From Camellia lanceoleosa (Eukaryota; Streptophyta; Magnoliopsida; Ericales; Theaceae): DNA of 64,000 nt. The stretch spans positions 43,222,190-43,286,189 of the forward strand of contig CM045761.1 in assembly GCA_025200525.1 (NCBI GenBank), written 5' to 3'. Of this stretch, positions 23,592 to 34,729 are shown piece by piece (position 1 is the stretch's first letter; every line of letters starts with the position of its first letter). The notes beneath the pieces were generated by a model that saw nothing but the letters and a program-made list of their open reading frames with translations, did no database searches and was not told the DNA's origin. A program made the translations under genes and the position numbers.

Positions 23592-23689
23592 ACCAAAACG
23601 ATGTCGTTTTGGCGTGGAACAATCTCAGCCCTCCGATTATTCACTTTAGGAGATCACTCTAGAGAAGGGACTCTAGAGGATCCGCACGC
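23582..23689 (-). repeat. right TIR of the Pack-MULE
   Basis: Reverse complement of 22720-22827 with about four substitutions, three of them C/T-type. The palindrome of the left TIR is here imperfect (caaaacgatgtcgttttg at 23594-23611). Confidence 0.9.
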
Positions 23690-23698
23690 TCTTTTAAG

Positions 23699-24141
23699 GG
23701 TTGATTGGGATGATCTAAATAAATGAATTTTTTATTTTTTTATAAAAAGATATACAGAAAAATAAATAAGTGATGTGATAAAAAAAAATAAAAAAATAAA
23801 TTATTTCTCATATGCCAAACTTGGTCTTAGTAAGAAGATTTGGAAAAAATTTTTTTTAAAAAAAAAAAAAACGTAAAATTATATGAAATATAAACATATA
23901 TATTTTACATTTTCCCGGTCTTTTCTATTTTCCTTTCCCGATCATTCCTTAAAATCCACGATTTAGTGTTTGGGATTTCCACACTTTTTAACCCTCTTCA
24001 GAACGCACGCCACATGTCCTCTGCTCTGCACATGCATCTGAGGGGCGTCTCCTTGTCTTTCATGAAGACACACACACACACACACACACTCTCTCTCTCT
24101 AGGCACATAAACACTTAGAAATTCAGTGTAAATTCTGCTGA
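23699..24141 (+). promoter_or_regulatory. upstream region and 5' leader of the DCAF8-like gene
   Basis: AT-rich DNA lies at 23700-23930, with a TATA-like stretch (catatatatttta, about 23895-23907). It passes into a more GC-rich region with an acacac run at about 24070-24089 and a tctctc run at 24090-24099, typical of plant 5' leaders. An in-frame TGA lies immediately before the start codon at 24142. The transcription start cannot be fixed from sequence. Confidence 0.4.
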
Positions 24142-24254
24142 ATGGAGACTATTTCTAGGGATTCTGAATATGGTTTTGTAGAGATGTTCAGGAGAGAGAC
24201 GGGTTCAATTCACCCCCGAACCTTCGCTCGCCGAATCTCTGCTTCTGAGGTTTT

Positions 24255-24295
<41 letters not shown>

Positions 24296-27200
24296 GTGTC
24301 TGTGTGTTTGTATTTATTGATTATCAATCAAAAGCAGGAGTTCATGTTTCTTGAATAAATAAATAAAATCAGCTGCTAATTTGCGCATTTTTCTCAATGG
24401 TATTATATATTTTCAATTTTCTATGAAAGGTCCTAAATTTGTTTTGGTGATAAACTTGTTGGGTCGCTTTGCTTCTTTATCTACTTTTGTGAATTGGGTG
24501 GTCTCTGTTAAAAAGTTCCTAATGGTTGGAAAGGTTTACCAATTGGGTAGTCATTGGAGGTGTGTTTGTTGTCCCATGGGAATCTAATGTTTTTATATTT
24601 TACTGTATGATAGTTGAACTTATCATTCAATCAAAATTGGAAAAATAGAAATTGTAATTTTTCCACACTGGTGATGATGTTATTTTAATCAGTATTTTAT
24701 GGTTTTCATGAAATGCCTTCAATTCAAATTTTCATTATTTGTACTACTGATATCAACCTGGTCTTCTGTGATTCTCCCATACAATATAGTGTCATGAAAT
24801 GCCTCCAGTAAAATTTTTTATGGCTTCTTTTCTGTAAATAATTCATTTATGCTGTTATACATGCTATAAGGGTTAATTAATATGCAAATAAAATTGGACA
24901 ATGTAATTTCCATGCCAATTCAAATTTTGGTTGCAAAAGTAGGTACAAATTCCAGTGCACTACGGAACAGCTTCTTGTGTACTTATTTTATTTTTTGGGT
25001 ACAGGTCCTTGTGAACCAAATTGATCTGTATGGGAAGTTAAATGGTCATGCGGGTTGCGTAAACACAGTTCAATTTAACTCTACTGGAGACCTTCTTGTG
25101 TCGGGTTCTGATGATCGGCAAGTTATGTTTTGGAATTGGGCAATGAAAAAATTAGAATTTTCATATCCTTCTGGCCACTTAGACAACATATTCCAGGTCA
25201 GGAGCATGCCTTTTACTGATGATCGGAAAATAGTAACTTCTTCTGCCGATGGCCAGGTATTTTCATTACATTCGTTCCATCACTCTCTCCAACATGCATT
25301 TATTTATTTATGGAACATATTTTAGGTGCACCACATGCACTAGTCCAGTAGGTATGTTCTATGTATACATCATATTAATTTGGTTGTTGTTTGGAAAGTC
25401 ATATGGACTATGTCTTAAGGTTGATTTTTATTTCATCATCGTATTTATGGTGCTCATGATTAATGAAACCCTATTTGTCTCATCTTCTCATTCGCTTATA
25501 GGCTGTCAGAAGATTTTTCTCATTAGAGTGGTACCTGTAGCTGTTACAGGTACCAAGGGCAACTAAGCCCTTCCATGATCCCTTCCTGAACCAAACATGA
25601 ATCTTTCGATTCATTTGGCTCTCACACTCAATTAAAAGTCCACATATCTGCCTAAATGCACTAAGACTCGATCCTGCATCATCCGGCTTGATAGTTTGTG
25701 TTTATGCCATTGGGCGAAGCGGTCGATTCTTAGTATGACTTTTCAATTGTTTATATAGATCTACTACTATTATAGAAAAGTGAAGACTTGAGAGTGTTTT
25801 CTGCTCTTCCTGATTCCCAAATAACATCCACTCAACTCAATGATTACCTGTAAATTGCAACCCAAAATGACGGGCCTATTCTCAGGGCATGTATAACTGT
25901 AATCTTACTGTTTAAGTAGGCAGGCTGAAGTAACACACCCCTTCAAAATTCTCTCTTATCTATGGGAAAAAAATATCAGTCCTCACTCTACACTTAGAAT
26001 GCCGCACAAATAACTTTCCGTTTCTCCGTAGAAAATGTCCATATCTTTTCAACACTCAAATTGGCATTATATTGCCCCATATGGTTGCACGGTAAAATAC
26101 AACATCAGCATCCTTCAATGTTTCATGCTTCACGTCAATCCTCAAGATAATGAACTATACAATTATATTCATTTCATCAGTCTGTAGGAAGAATTAGAAA
26201 TAGAGGAATCCACACAATTCTATTTCTATCTAAATTTTTTTTTGCAAGCATGGATATGTTGTGTCATTGTTTAATCAGGTTTGATTAATTTGCCACACAA
26301 TAATAAATTGTAGAATCAAAATAAAGCAATCACATAGAAAAATTAATCGAACCTAATTAAATCATATAATATATATAATCTACTTATTTTCACTATAGGA
26401 TTTTGAAGAAAGATATGTCAAATTTTTTTTGGTTAGTGGTGAGTTTATGTCTTATGGATTTTGGTTCTTATTTGATAGCTTTTTATGTAATTTACTAGCC
26501 CTTTTATAGTCTATGTTACGTGCACTTTTCAAAATAAACCAAATATCCATGTCAAACATTCGACACTTGGACAAGGGAGTGGGACATGTGTCCAATACTT
26601 TCCATTGGGCACTTCTTATATATTTGTAGTTAACATTATCATTACATGTATATATTATTGTATAATTGCTATAAAATAAGTAAAATGCATTTTTGACATT
26701 GTATGCTACATATAATACCATTTTATCTTACATATTAAATTAAATATAAAAAAAAATATGATCATTTTTTTCTTTGCCAAGTCCACTTACTCTTGAATTT
26801 GAGATTTGATGGTTCATTCCAGCCTCTAGATATGTACCCTCCCATGCACCCGACACCTGTATCCAAGTCTATGTAACATAGCTTTTATTCAAATGAAATA
26901 ATTTCTAATACCATTTAATACATTTCCATTTATTTTCAATATTATTTCATTTGAAATGTATTTACTGTATAGGTTCATTTTTAGTCTTTAAAACTTTCCT
27001 TATCTATACACCTACTCATATTTGCTCACAAGTCCTTTTATTCCCTTTGTTCACTTTTCTTGCGTATGTCTGTATTTGTATAGGATGATTATGGTCTTGA
27101 AATGCATTTTCACATGATTAAGAAAGTAAGTGCTTTAAATTTATTAATGATATTTCATTGGTTCAAAGTCTTGCTCAACAAAATACTTTTATAGAGTTTT

Positions 27201-30200
27201 TTCTGTGGACTAGAAGAAACTAAAGACGAACTGAAGTAGGGTGAATGAATCACCAGGAGATGAAAAAGATGTAATAGAAAAAAGTGTTCCCGGCAAAGTT
27301 GGACATTCCGATGCAAGACTTGTCCAACACAAAGGCTACACAAAAAATTTATTTTGTTAGGTTTTCTTTTAAGAAAAATAACTTGCCTCATGCACATATA
27401 TTAGTTAGCTAGCTCAAAGCCAATGATTCAAATGATGGCCAAAGATCACCAGTGCAATCCTATTAAATAAATTCTTCCAGTCATTTTCAACATACTCTCT
27501 CTTAAGGTTAACGTAATTATTCATTAACAACCTCATGAAAGTCATGCCATAGTTGCTCAAATGTGTGAATCTGTACAGATTATGAAATTAATTGTTGAAT
27601 TTTTATATGGATCAATACATTGAGGTACAGCTTGACATACTAATAAATTGCAAAATTTTGTAATACAGCATAGTGCATATGGACAATGTTGCCTTCATCA
27701 TGCAGACTATTCAATGAGCTGGGAAGACAGCTTCAAAATGCTTTCTGTTTCTCTGCAGCATTTTTGTTGCAAAGCATACAACTTAGAATCTAAAGATAAC
27801 CATGCATATTGCTATTTTCGTCTTCACGTTATATTTATATCAGAATAATTATCCTGATTGCTAATCTTCCCAATGTCGAGAAAATTTGCAGCTAAAGATC
27901 AAGTGGTTCTAATTGTACATTCTCTTGCTTGCAATTGAAACTTTATGCCAAATGCCAAATGAAAATAATTCCATCATCATGAATGTTTACAAATTGCCTC
28001 TCTTGATCTGATATCTTTGCATGCAATGCATCTGCTTTCCTTCCTTGTTATACCCCGAATATTATACTGTTTTCTTTCATCATCATTTCAACATTCCCAG
28101 TATGAATTGGTAAAATCCATGAGATTGTATGGAACCATTGGTAATCCTATGGTTCATTTGTTGCTTCTATTGAATTTTGGAACCTCTCTATAAATATATA
28201 AGATAGTTTATTCTACAAATGCAATCCACACTTGTCATTTGATGGGAACTCATAGGCAGTGGGAAAGGAAAAATTCAACTGGCAGCTGGTTATCTGACAA
28301 AGTGATATTTCTAGACATTACCACTAATTTGGTTTTTTTAAAATTTACAAGTAATTTTCTTTTTTCCTTGCATGATATTGTGGTTAATTTGAACATTGTT
28401 AAATCTTTATGAGGAAACAACAGTTTGCTAGCAAGGGGGATTAACGGCCTATAGTAAAATCGAAGGGACCATGTTGGGTGGAAGCAAATCTGCCTCATGT
28501 ATTTTGTCCCCTACAAAGCATACTACAAAGCTATTGTCAAACCAAACAAAACAAGTTGTTTAAACTACCGAGAAGTGACCTAAGAAGCACAGACACTTCT
28601 AAAAGGGTGGTGTGTTCGTGTCGTGTCCGTGTCTGTGTTGGACATCGACACTCATTGGACACTTTTCTGACACATGTCGGACACTCATCCAAATGTGTCC
28701 TATTTTTTTAAAAAGAATTTAGACTCGGACACTTGGAGGACACACATGTCCATTGCTTAAACACATGTGTCCATTGATTAGACACCCACGAAACTAATTA
28801 TAAGTTTGAACAAAATAATTTAGGATACAATGATAAAAGAAAAATAATGTCAATTCATAAAAATTAGTGATATATTGCATTTATTTTTTGTTTTAGAATG
28901 ATATATTCATATATATGATATATAATAAATATATAAATTATATATTCTATGCGTGTCTCTTACGTGTCGTGTCCTGCATTTTTTGAAAATTGTCTTGTCA
29001 ACGTGTCAATGCCGTGTCGTGTGTCTGTGCTTCGTACGAAGTGACAATTTGTAAAACTTTTGTATCTTAAATGGGTAATATTCAATGAATGTGAAAAAAA
29101 AAAAAAAGTGCTTCGCATGTGCACCACCACTAGTATAATGTAAGACACCAAAAAACTGATAAAGTGAACATGTGAAAAAAGAAAAAAAAAAAGAAAAAAA
29201 AGTGATGTGGGAATCGTAAGTTGTTATAATGCCTTATGTTTCACTACTCATTTAAGGTGAAGCAATGACCTTAGGCATTAATTAAATGGCAGAAATAGGG
29301 TATATCAAGTTGAGCCCAGATATTTTGGAGAGGATTTGTGGGATTGAGGCCACAAGACTCTAAATTTGAGCCTACCCAGTCTTTATTACATCCTTAACAC
29401 TAAATTAATTTTAAAAGTTTGTTGGCCTAAGAGCCTGGGTTTAAACCAAGAGGACATTTTTTTTGTTCTGCTTATCAACAAACTGTCTTCCTCTCTTACC
29501 ATTTGGAACAATTTTTCCCTTTGCAGGTTAGGCTTGGTCAGGTACTTGAGAACAGCGAAGTAGAAACAAAAAGGTTAGGGAAGCACCAAGGTCGGGTGCA
29601 CAATCTTGCTGTGGAGCCTGGAAGTCCCTACATATTTTATAGCTGTGGCGAGGATGGTTTCATTCAACATGTATGTTAACTCAATAATGTTTCTGTCGAA
29701 GAAGCTTTCTCTAATTTTCACTTTGATATCAGAGTCCCCAATCTTCTTTTGCAGTTTGATTTGCGAAGTAATTCTGCTAGAAAGCTTTTCTGTTGCTGTT
29801 CATTCACAGAAAACAAGCAATCTTCAAGCAGCATAAGGTTGAATGCTATCGTGATTGACCCAAGAAATCCTAATTACTTTGCCGTAGGAGGTTCTGACGA
29901 ATATGCACGTGTCTACGACACTAGAAAATACCAATTGGATGCTAGACCTGTTAATACATTTTGCCCTCATCACCTGATTGAGACTCACGATGTTCACATA
30001 ACAGCATTGGCTTACTCACACTCAAGCGAATTGCTTGTCTCATACAATGACGAGCTCATTTATTTATTTAAGAAGAACATGGGGATAGGTATGTCCCCAT
30101 TGTTGGTCCCACATGAGGATTTACAGAAACTCGAAGAGCCACTAGCTTATGAAGGGCATAGGAATTCACACACGATTAAAGGAGTGAGTTTTTTTGGTCC

Positions 30201-31011
30201 CCATGACGAATATGTCATGAGCGGGTCTGATTGTGGTCGTATATATATATGGAAGAAGAAAGGAGCCACACTCGTTCGTTCAATGATAGGTGATCGGCAC
30301 ATAGTAAATCAACTAGAGCCCCATCCATATATCCCTGTCATTGCTACCTGTGGAATAGAAAAAAATATAAAGCTCTGGGCTCCTTCGTCAAATGATTTTC
30401 TTCCCCTTCCTCCCAATGTACAAGAGGTACCTTCTAAATATTTTACCCTTTTATTGAACTTTGTAGGGTAATGGACAAATATTTTCCCTGTTTGGTTGTC
30501 TTTCTTTTTTCCATATTCATTTTTTTTTTTTTGTGTTTTCAGAAACAATGATAAGTTTGGAAAAAACCCATATACTCTTGTTTTTCATTTTCATGCAAAA
30601 TTAGTTTTCAAAAATTCGAATTGAACTTTTTGAAAGCAGTTTTCAAGAACAGAACAAGTTTTTCTGTGTTTTCCGGAAAATAAAAACAGAAAAGGAAAAC
30701 GTAAGCAAATAGGTTGATTGCTTCATGCAACTGAGAAGTTGTTGCTTACATATTTTTCCATAATTTGTTTGTATCTTATACAGATTATGGAGTCTAATAG
30801 GCAAGCCAGAGAGGACCATTCACGCATTACGGTTACCCCTGATGTAATCATGCGCGTTTTGCAGTTGCACAGGAGGCAAGCACTGACTTATATTCAAAGA
30901 AGATACAATACAGCTGATGTTGAGGGTGATGAAGAAGATGAATTTATTACAGCATTTTCTGGGGATGTTTCTTCTGAGGATGGAAATTCCAGAGAGTGCA
31001 GCATTAGCTAG
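24142..31011 (+). CDS. WD40-repeat protein, DCAF8 type (CUL4-DDB1 substrate receptor)
   Basis: Five exons, 24142-24249, 25005-25256, 29527-29670, 29755-30426 and 30784-31011 (stop), join in frame to 467 residues. The N-terminus (MFRRETGSIHPRTFARRISA) is the signature of plant DCAF8-like proteins. WD40 blades follow: GHAGCVNTVQFNSTGDLLVS, HQGRVHNLAVEPGSPYIFYS, IRLNAIVIDPRNPNYFAVGG, HDVHITALAYSHSSELLVSY and VKGVSFF-like FGPHDEYVMSGSDCGRIYIW. FDLR (residues 169-172) and YDTRK (about 222-226) resemble DWD-box ends that contact DDB1. The C-terminus is acidic and serine-rich and probably disordered. Known family members present substrates to CUL4-RING ubiquitin ligases; the substrate here is unknown. 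The ATG is supported by an in-frame stop directly before it. The second intron (4.3 kb) carries transposons, but all exons are intact. Confidence 0.93.
24257..24291. repeat. (CT)n microsatellite at the start of intron 1
   Basis: About 17 CT dinucleotides start a few bases after the exon 1 donor of the DCAF8-like gene. It should be length-polymorphic. CT-rich intron starts are common in plants and sometimes affect expression, but nothing here shows that directly. Confidence 0.85.
26511..26881. mobile_element. hAT-like element, family R2, copy 2
   Basis: It begins ctatgttacgtgcac and ends gtctatgtaacatag. It is the uninterrupted relative of the element at 5754-6995, in the opposite orientation. 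The flanks share cttttat on both sides (26501-26507 and 26882-26888), a degraded duplication whose border is uncertain by two bases. It lies in intron 2 of the DCAF8-like gene and is non-coding. Confidence 0.65.
28580..29037. mobile_element. hAT-like element, family R1, copy 2
   Basis: It begins ctaagaagcacagac, and the body is collinear with 382-868 (acacttgg.ggacacac, gtgtccattg, tgcgtgtctc, cgtgtcgtgtcctgca). It is flanked by a perfect 8-bp duplication gaagtgac at 28572-28579 and 29038-29045. The right end has drifted (gcttcgtac instead of gcttcttag). It lies in intron 2 of the DCAF8-like gene. Confidence 0.8.
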
Positions 31012-33112
31012 AATTTTTTACTTCCATCAGTAAGTGAAATCTCTGTTTTTAACCTCTAAAGGTTAGGTGTGTACCCAATCTTTCAACTCCCAAACACACA
31101 TTAATGTGTACTATTTGGGCGTTATTTTGGGTACTTGTTTGGTTCTTCGTCATTTTATATTTGACATAGGTTCAAATCACTCCTGATCTATATAAGATTA
31201 ATCCGTGTCAAAAGTTCAGTGGGAATGATGTAGTCCATTAACGCCCACTCCACGAAATAAGAATGTAAAAAAATAATAGAACCCTTTCAAATCTGTTAAT
31301 GGAAAAATGAGCTCTACTGTATACAAGATAGAAGCTAATAGGGATCTGATCTTGTTTGGATGTAATTAATGTAGTTTTGAAAACAAGTTTTCAAACATCA
31401 GTTTAAACAAGTAATGAAAAAATTTAGAAACATTAAAGATCCATTATAGCGAGACCTCCTCTTTCTATTTCTCGCTCTTTTCATATCTCTGAAATGGTGG
31501 CACATATCTCTAAATAACTAGAAGAGCCTTCCGAGCTGAGGCATTGGGATTCTTTTGACAAGTGCATGATGCCTTGATTTTGTGATCCTCTGGACATCCA
31601 TGTTTGATACATGTATTTGTTTTTTGGCACTGTTTGGGACTGGTAATACCGTTGGATTAAGGTCCGAATTTGTAATACCAAGGATAGGGGATTATATATG
31701 CAGTTAGAATACTTGTATTATTTTTTATTAGGGTAAGATATAGCATGAAATAAGAAGAGGATGATTGTTTTTGACCATGGGATGGGGTAACAGGGCCTTA
31801 GACCTAAGTTTGTCTCTGAGACACAAAGTTTTATTGAAGTGAATCTAAGGATGCCCAAATCTTCTCTAGACACCAAACAGACTTTTATTTATACTTTTCA
31901 AAATTTTGATAAATAAATAAAAGGGTAAATTATACTTTGCATCCCTGCACTTTACATCAAATTTCACTTTGGCTCCTACATATCGAATTGTGACACTTAA
32001 GCCTCTGTACTTTTGGTCAAGTGTTACTTTGGCCCTTCTGTTGGCCTCATTGTTAATAGAGATTAGTCACATGAAAAACATGTGAGGATAAATTACACTT
32101 TGCATTCTTGCATTTTACACAAAATTTCACTTTAATCTCAACACGTCAAAATTGTGACACTTAGCTCGTTAAAGAGTAACTTCTGTTAGCCTAACTATTA
32201 ACAGAAGGGCTAATGTGACGCTTGACCAAAAGTATAGGGGATTAAGTGTCACAATTTGATGTGTAGGGACTAAAGTGAGATTTTATGTAAAGTGCAGGGA
32301 TGCAAAATGTAATTTACTCTAAATAAAAAAAGTGAAAATGTTATCAAACAGGATAAACTTCTAAAGATGAGAAATATATCATAAATACATGTGATTTATG
32401 CATTTTAGTTCTGCAAAAAAGAAAAAAAGAAATTGTTGCATTCCTTTACGTTTGTTTATGGTGTTAATGATTGCTTGTGTCCAGTTATTTTATGGGGATT
32501 GGATATAATAGAATTAGAAGGGGATAGTAATACTATGGAATAATTATACCAAAACACATAAAATAAAATAATGAATGAGATCGTATTAATTATATATAAT
32601 TGGTTATTGTGGGATAAATAATGAGATACAGGAAGATGATTATTTTTTATTTTATTATTTTGAGGAGAATTTGCCATTCATTAGGAAGAACCCCAAATGA
32701 TTGCACTCTCTCAAAATGATTGCACTTCTCCGTGTAAGTGAGGATTGTGTCTTGTGTCACAAGTTGCACTAGCAAAGATGCTATACTTGTACCCTTACAA
32801 AAATTGCAATTATTTTGATTTGTTTACGTTGAAACACAATTCTTCTTTTCTTTTTTGGTTTGATACTTTTAGCATATGTTCAATATGTTTTGGGAGGGGT
32901 AAGTGGTGGGATAAAATATGGGATTAGGGGACCCTCATAGTAATTCCCCCTTTTTATTTACCCAAATACCAAATATAATTCTTCTATTTGCACAAAAATT
33001 AATCATAGAATCGTATACAATTTTCTCACATAGGTTTTGTTTGATTATGGGGATCCTGTATTCTTAAACTTTTTCTACCAAATAAGTGGCATCAAGATTA
33101 ATGGTCCAATCT
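31012..33112. other. 3' flank of the DCAF8-like gene and intergenic DNA
   Basis: AT-rich sequence with no supported gene. It contains the foldback MITE at 31923-32319 and stretches resembling degraded repeats (for example around 31600-31740 and 32460-32680), which I could not assign. Open frames are short and unlike known proteins. Confidence 0.55.
31923..32319. mobile_element. foldback Mutator-type MITE (GGGTAAATTA ends)
   Basis: Long inverted arms of well over 100 bp run through tgcatccctgcactttaca, aaattgtgacactta, ttttggtcaag and cccttctgtt on the left, and return in inverse order on the right. A perfect 9-bp duplication, taaataaaa, flanks it at 31914-31922 and 32320-32328. An internal copy of the end motif (aggataaattacactttgc, about 32085) suggests an older rearrangement or a nested relative. 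Confidence 0.8.
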
Positions 33113-34729
33113 AGGGGTGTAATAATAGCCTAGCCTGGCCCACCCGAGCCCGAGCTTAGGCTAGCCCATGGCGGGTTGTGTGGACTCCCATTTTTTTGGT
33201 GGGCCGGGTCGAGCTGGCCTACTGGCCAAAAAGTGGGGCACAAGCCCACTCATATTAGGGCTTGGGGCTTGGACTCGGGTGGCGGATAGGGCCTGGCAGG
33301 CCTAGTTTTTTTTTTTTTTTTGCAAAAAATAAACGATAAATATATTATGTATATAAATTATTTATGAGGGATAAAAAATAAAAGAAAAATTGTACTAGAT
33401 TATTTTAGTTAAGATTAATGAGATGTTTAGTTATATTTCATGTTTAGTAGTATTTAAATTTAATTATGTATGACTTGTGTTTTTTTTATTTTATTATGAA
33501 CTTGTGACTAAAAAAGTATAAAATTATGTAATTTTCTTCTTTTGAAATAAATAATTTTATATATATCAGAATGAAACTTGTAATATTATAATCATTAAAT
33601 TAAATAACAATTATTGAATGAATAATTTTTATTTCAAAATGAAACAAAATATTACAAAAATTTATATCATTAAATAAAATAAATGTGATAATAGAGCAAT
33701 TGCACCATTATAGGTTAAATACATTCTAACCAAGTTGACACCTACTAGCCTACTAATCATTTGCATTACACTCCACCTCAATAATCTAATATAAAAAAAT
33801 AACGAAATGAAATATTAAAAAACAATTTGTTGATCAATCATCGGAGGAGGCAGACAATTCACTCGCATTGGCTGAGGATATGTTATCGAAATCGGTTTGA
33901 ATTCTCCCATTTTCATTATAATTGTCTTATCGTAAGCACATGCATATGATCTTTGGATATTATCAGTGCCTTAACCATTTGGGGCAAAAGTCTATTGTGG
34001 TAATCACTTAGCACCCGTCCACTAATACTAAAAGTTGTTTTCGAAACAATTGTAGAAATATGAATGGTTAGTGTATCACAGGTCATCTGTGAGACCACAT
34101 GTCACATAGTTTCATTTTGTTTCCACCAATCTAAAATGTCAAAATTATTGAAATCATCCACTGATGGGCTTTTCAAATAATGTTGTAGTTCATAACTACT
34201 TATGCTTGTATGTTGAGATATTCTTTTACATTTTATTGCTGAAAAAACACTTAATCTTCCATCTCAAGATGAGGTTGCTGGTATAGTGTGTGTAAGTGTA
34301 TTTGTAGATGCAACTGTCTTGTATTCTTCAAATAATGTTTTGCATGTTTTCATAATAGGGGCAAATTATTTTTGATTAGCAAAAATACGTTCTAAAAATT
34401 TTTGTAAATCAATTTTTTTTATACCTAGGATAAATTATTATGGCTAAAGCTAAAAGATGAGGCAATGAATCAAAGTATTTATCAAAATTTTCTTTTATTG
34501 CAGTAATAATAGTTACATAATATTCATTACCCACATATTTTACGATAACATTCATTATTTCTGCTAATATATATAAAACAAATGGTGAAGTAGGAATATA
34601 TATATATAAGAAAATAATTTTGTTACAATATCAAAAACGTTTAGAAAATCTTTATACAAGGCTACTTAGCACCAATTAAGTTCTGTGGGAGGTAGTATTC
34701 CTCCTATTGATATTGTTGCAAAAAATAAA

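Larger units (their letters stand above)
22720..23689. mobile_element. Pack-MULE: Mutator-like element carrying a DUF1685 gene copy
   Basis: The 970-bp element has terminal inverted repeats of 108 bp (22720-22827 and 23582-23689) with only about four mismatches. The outer ends read gcgtgcggatcctctagag. A perfect 9-bp target duplication, tcttttaag, lies at 22711-22719 and 23690-23698. Long TIRs plus a 9-bp duplication define a Mutator-like element. There is no transposase. The interior is instead a host-type gene with an intron (see 22911-23591), so capture was from genomic DNA rather than by retroposition. High TIR identity suggests a recent insertion. Confidence 0.92.

Noticed and set aside
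25249..25566. Possible extra exon after exon 2 of the DCAF8-like gene.
   Set aside because: The protein joins seamlessly from 25256 to 29527 (SADGQ to VRLGQVLEN); the open frame is intron read-through.
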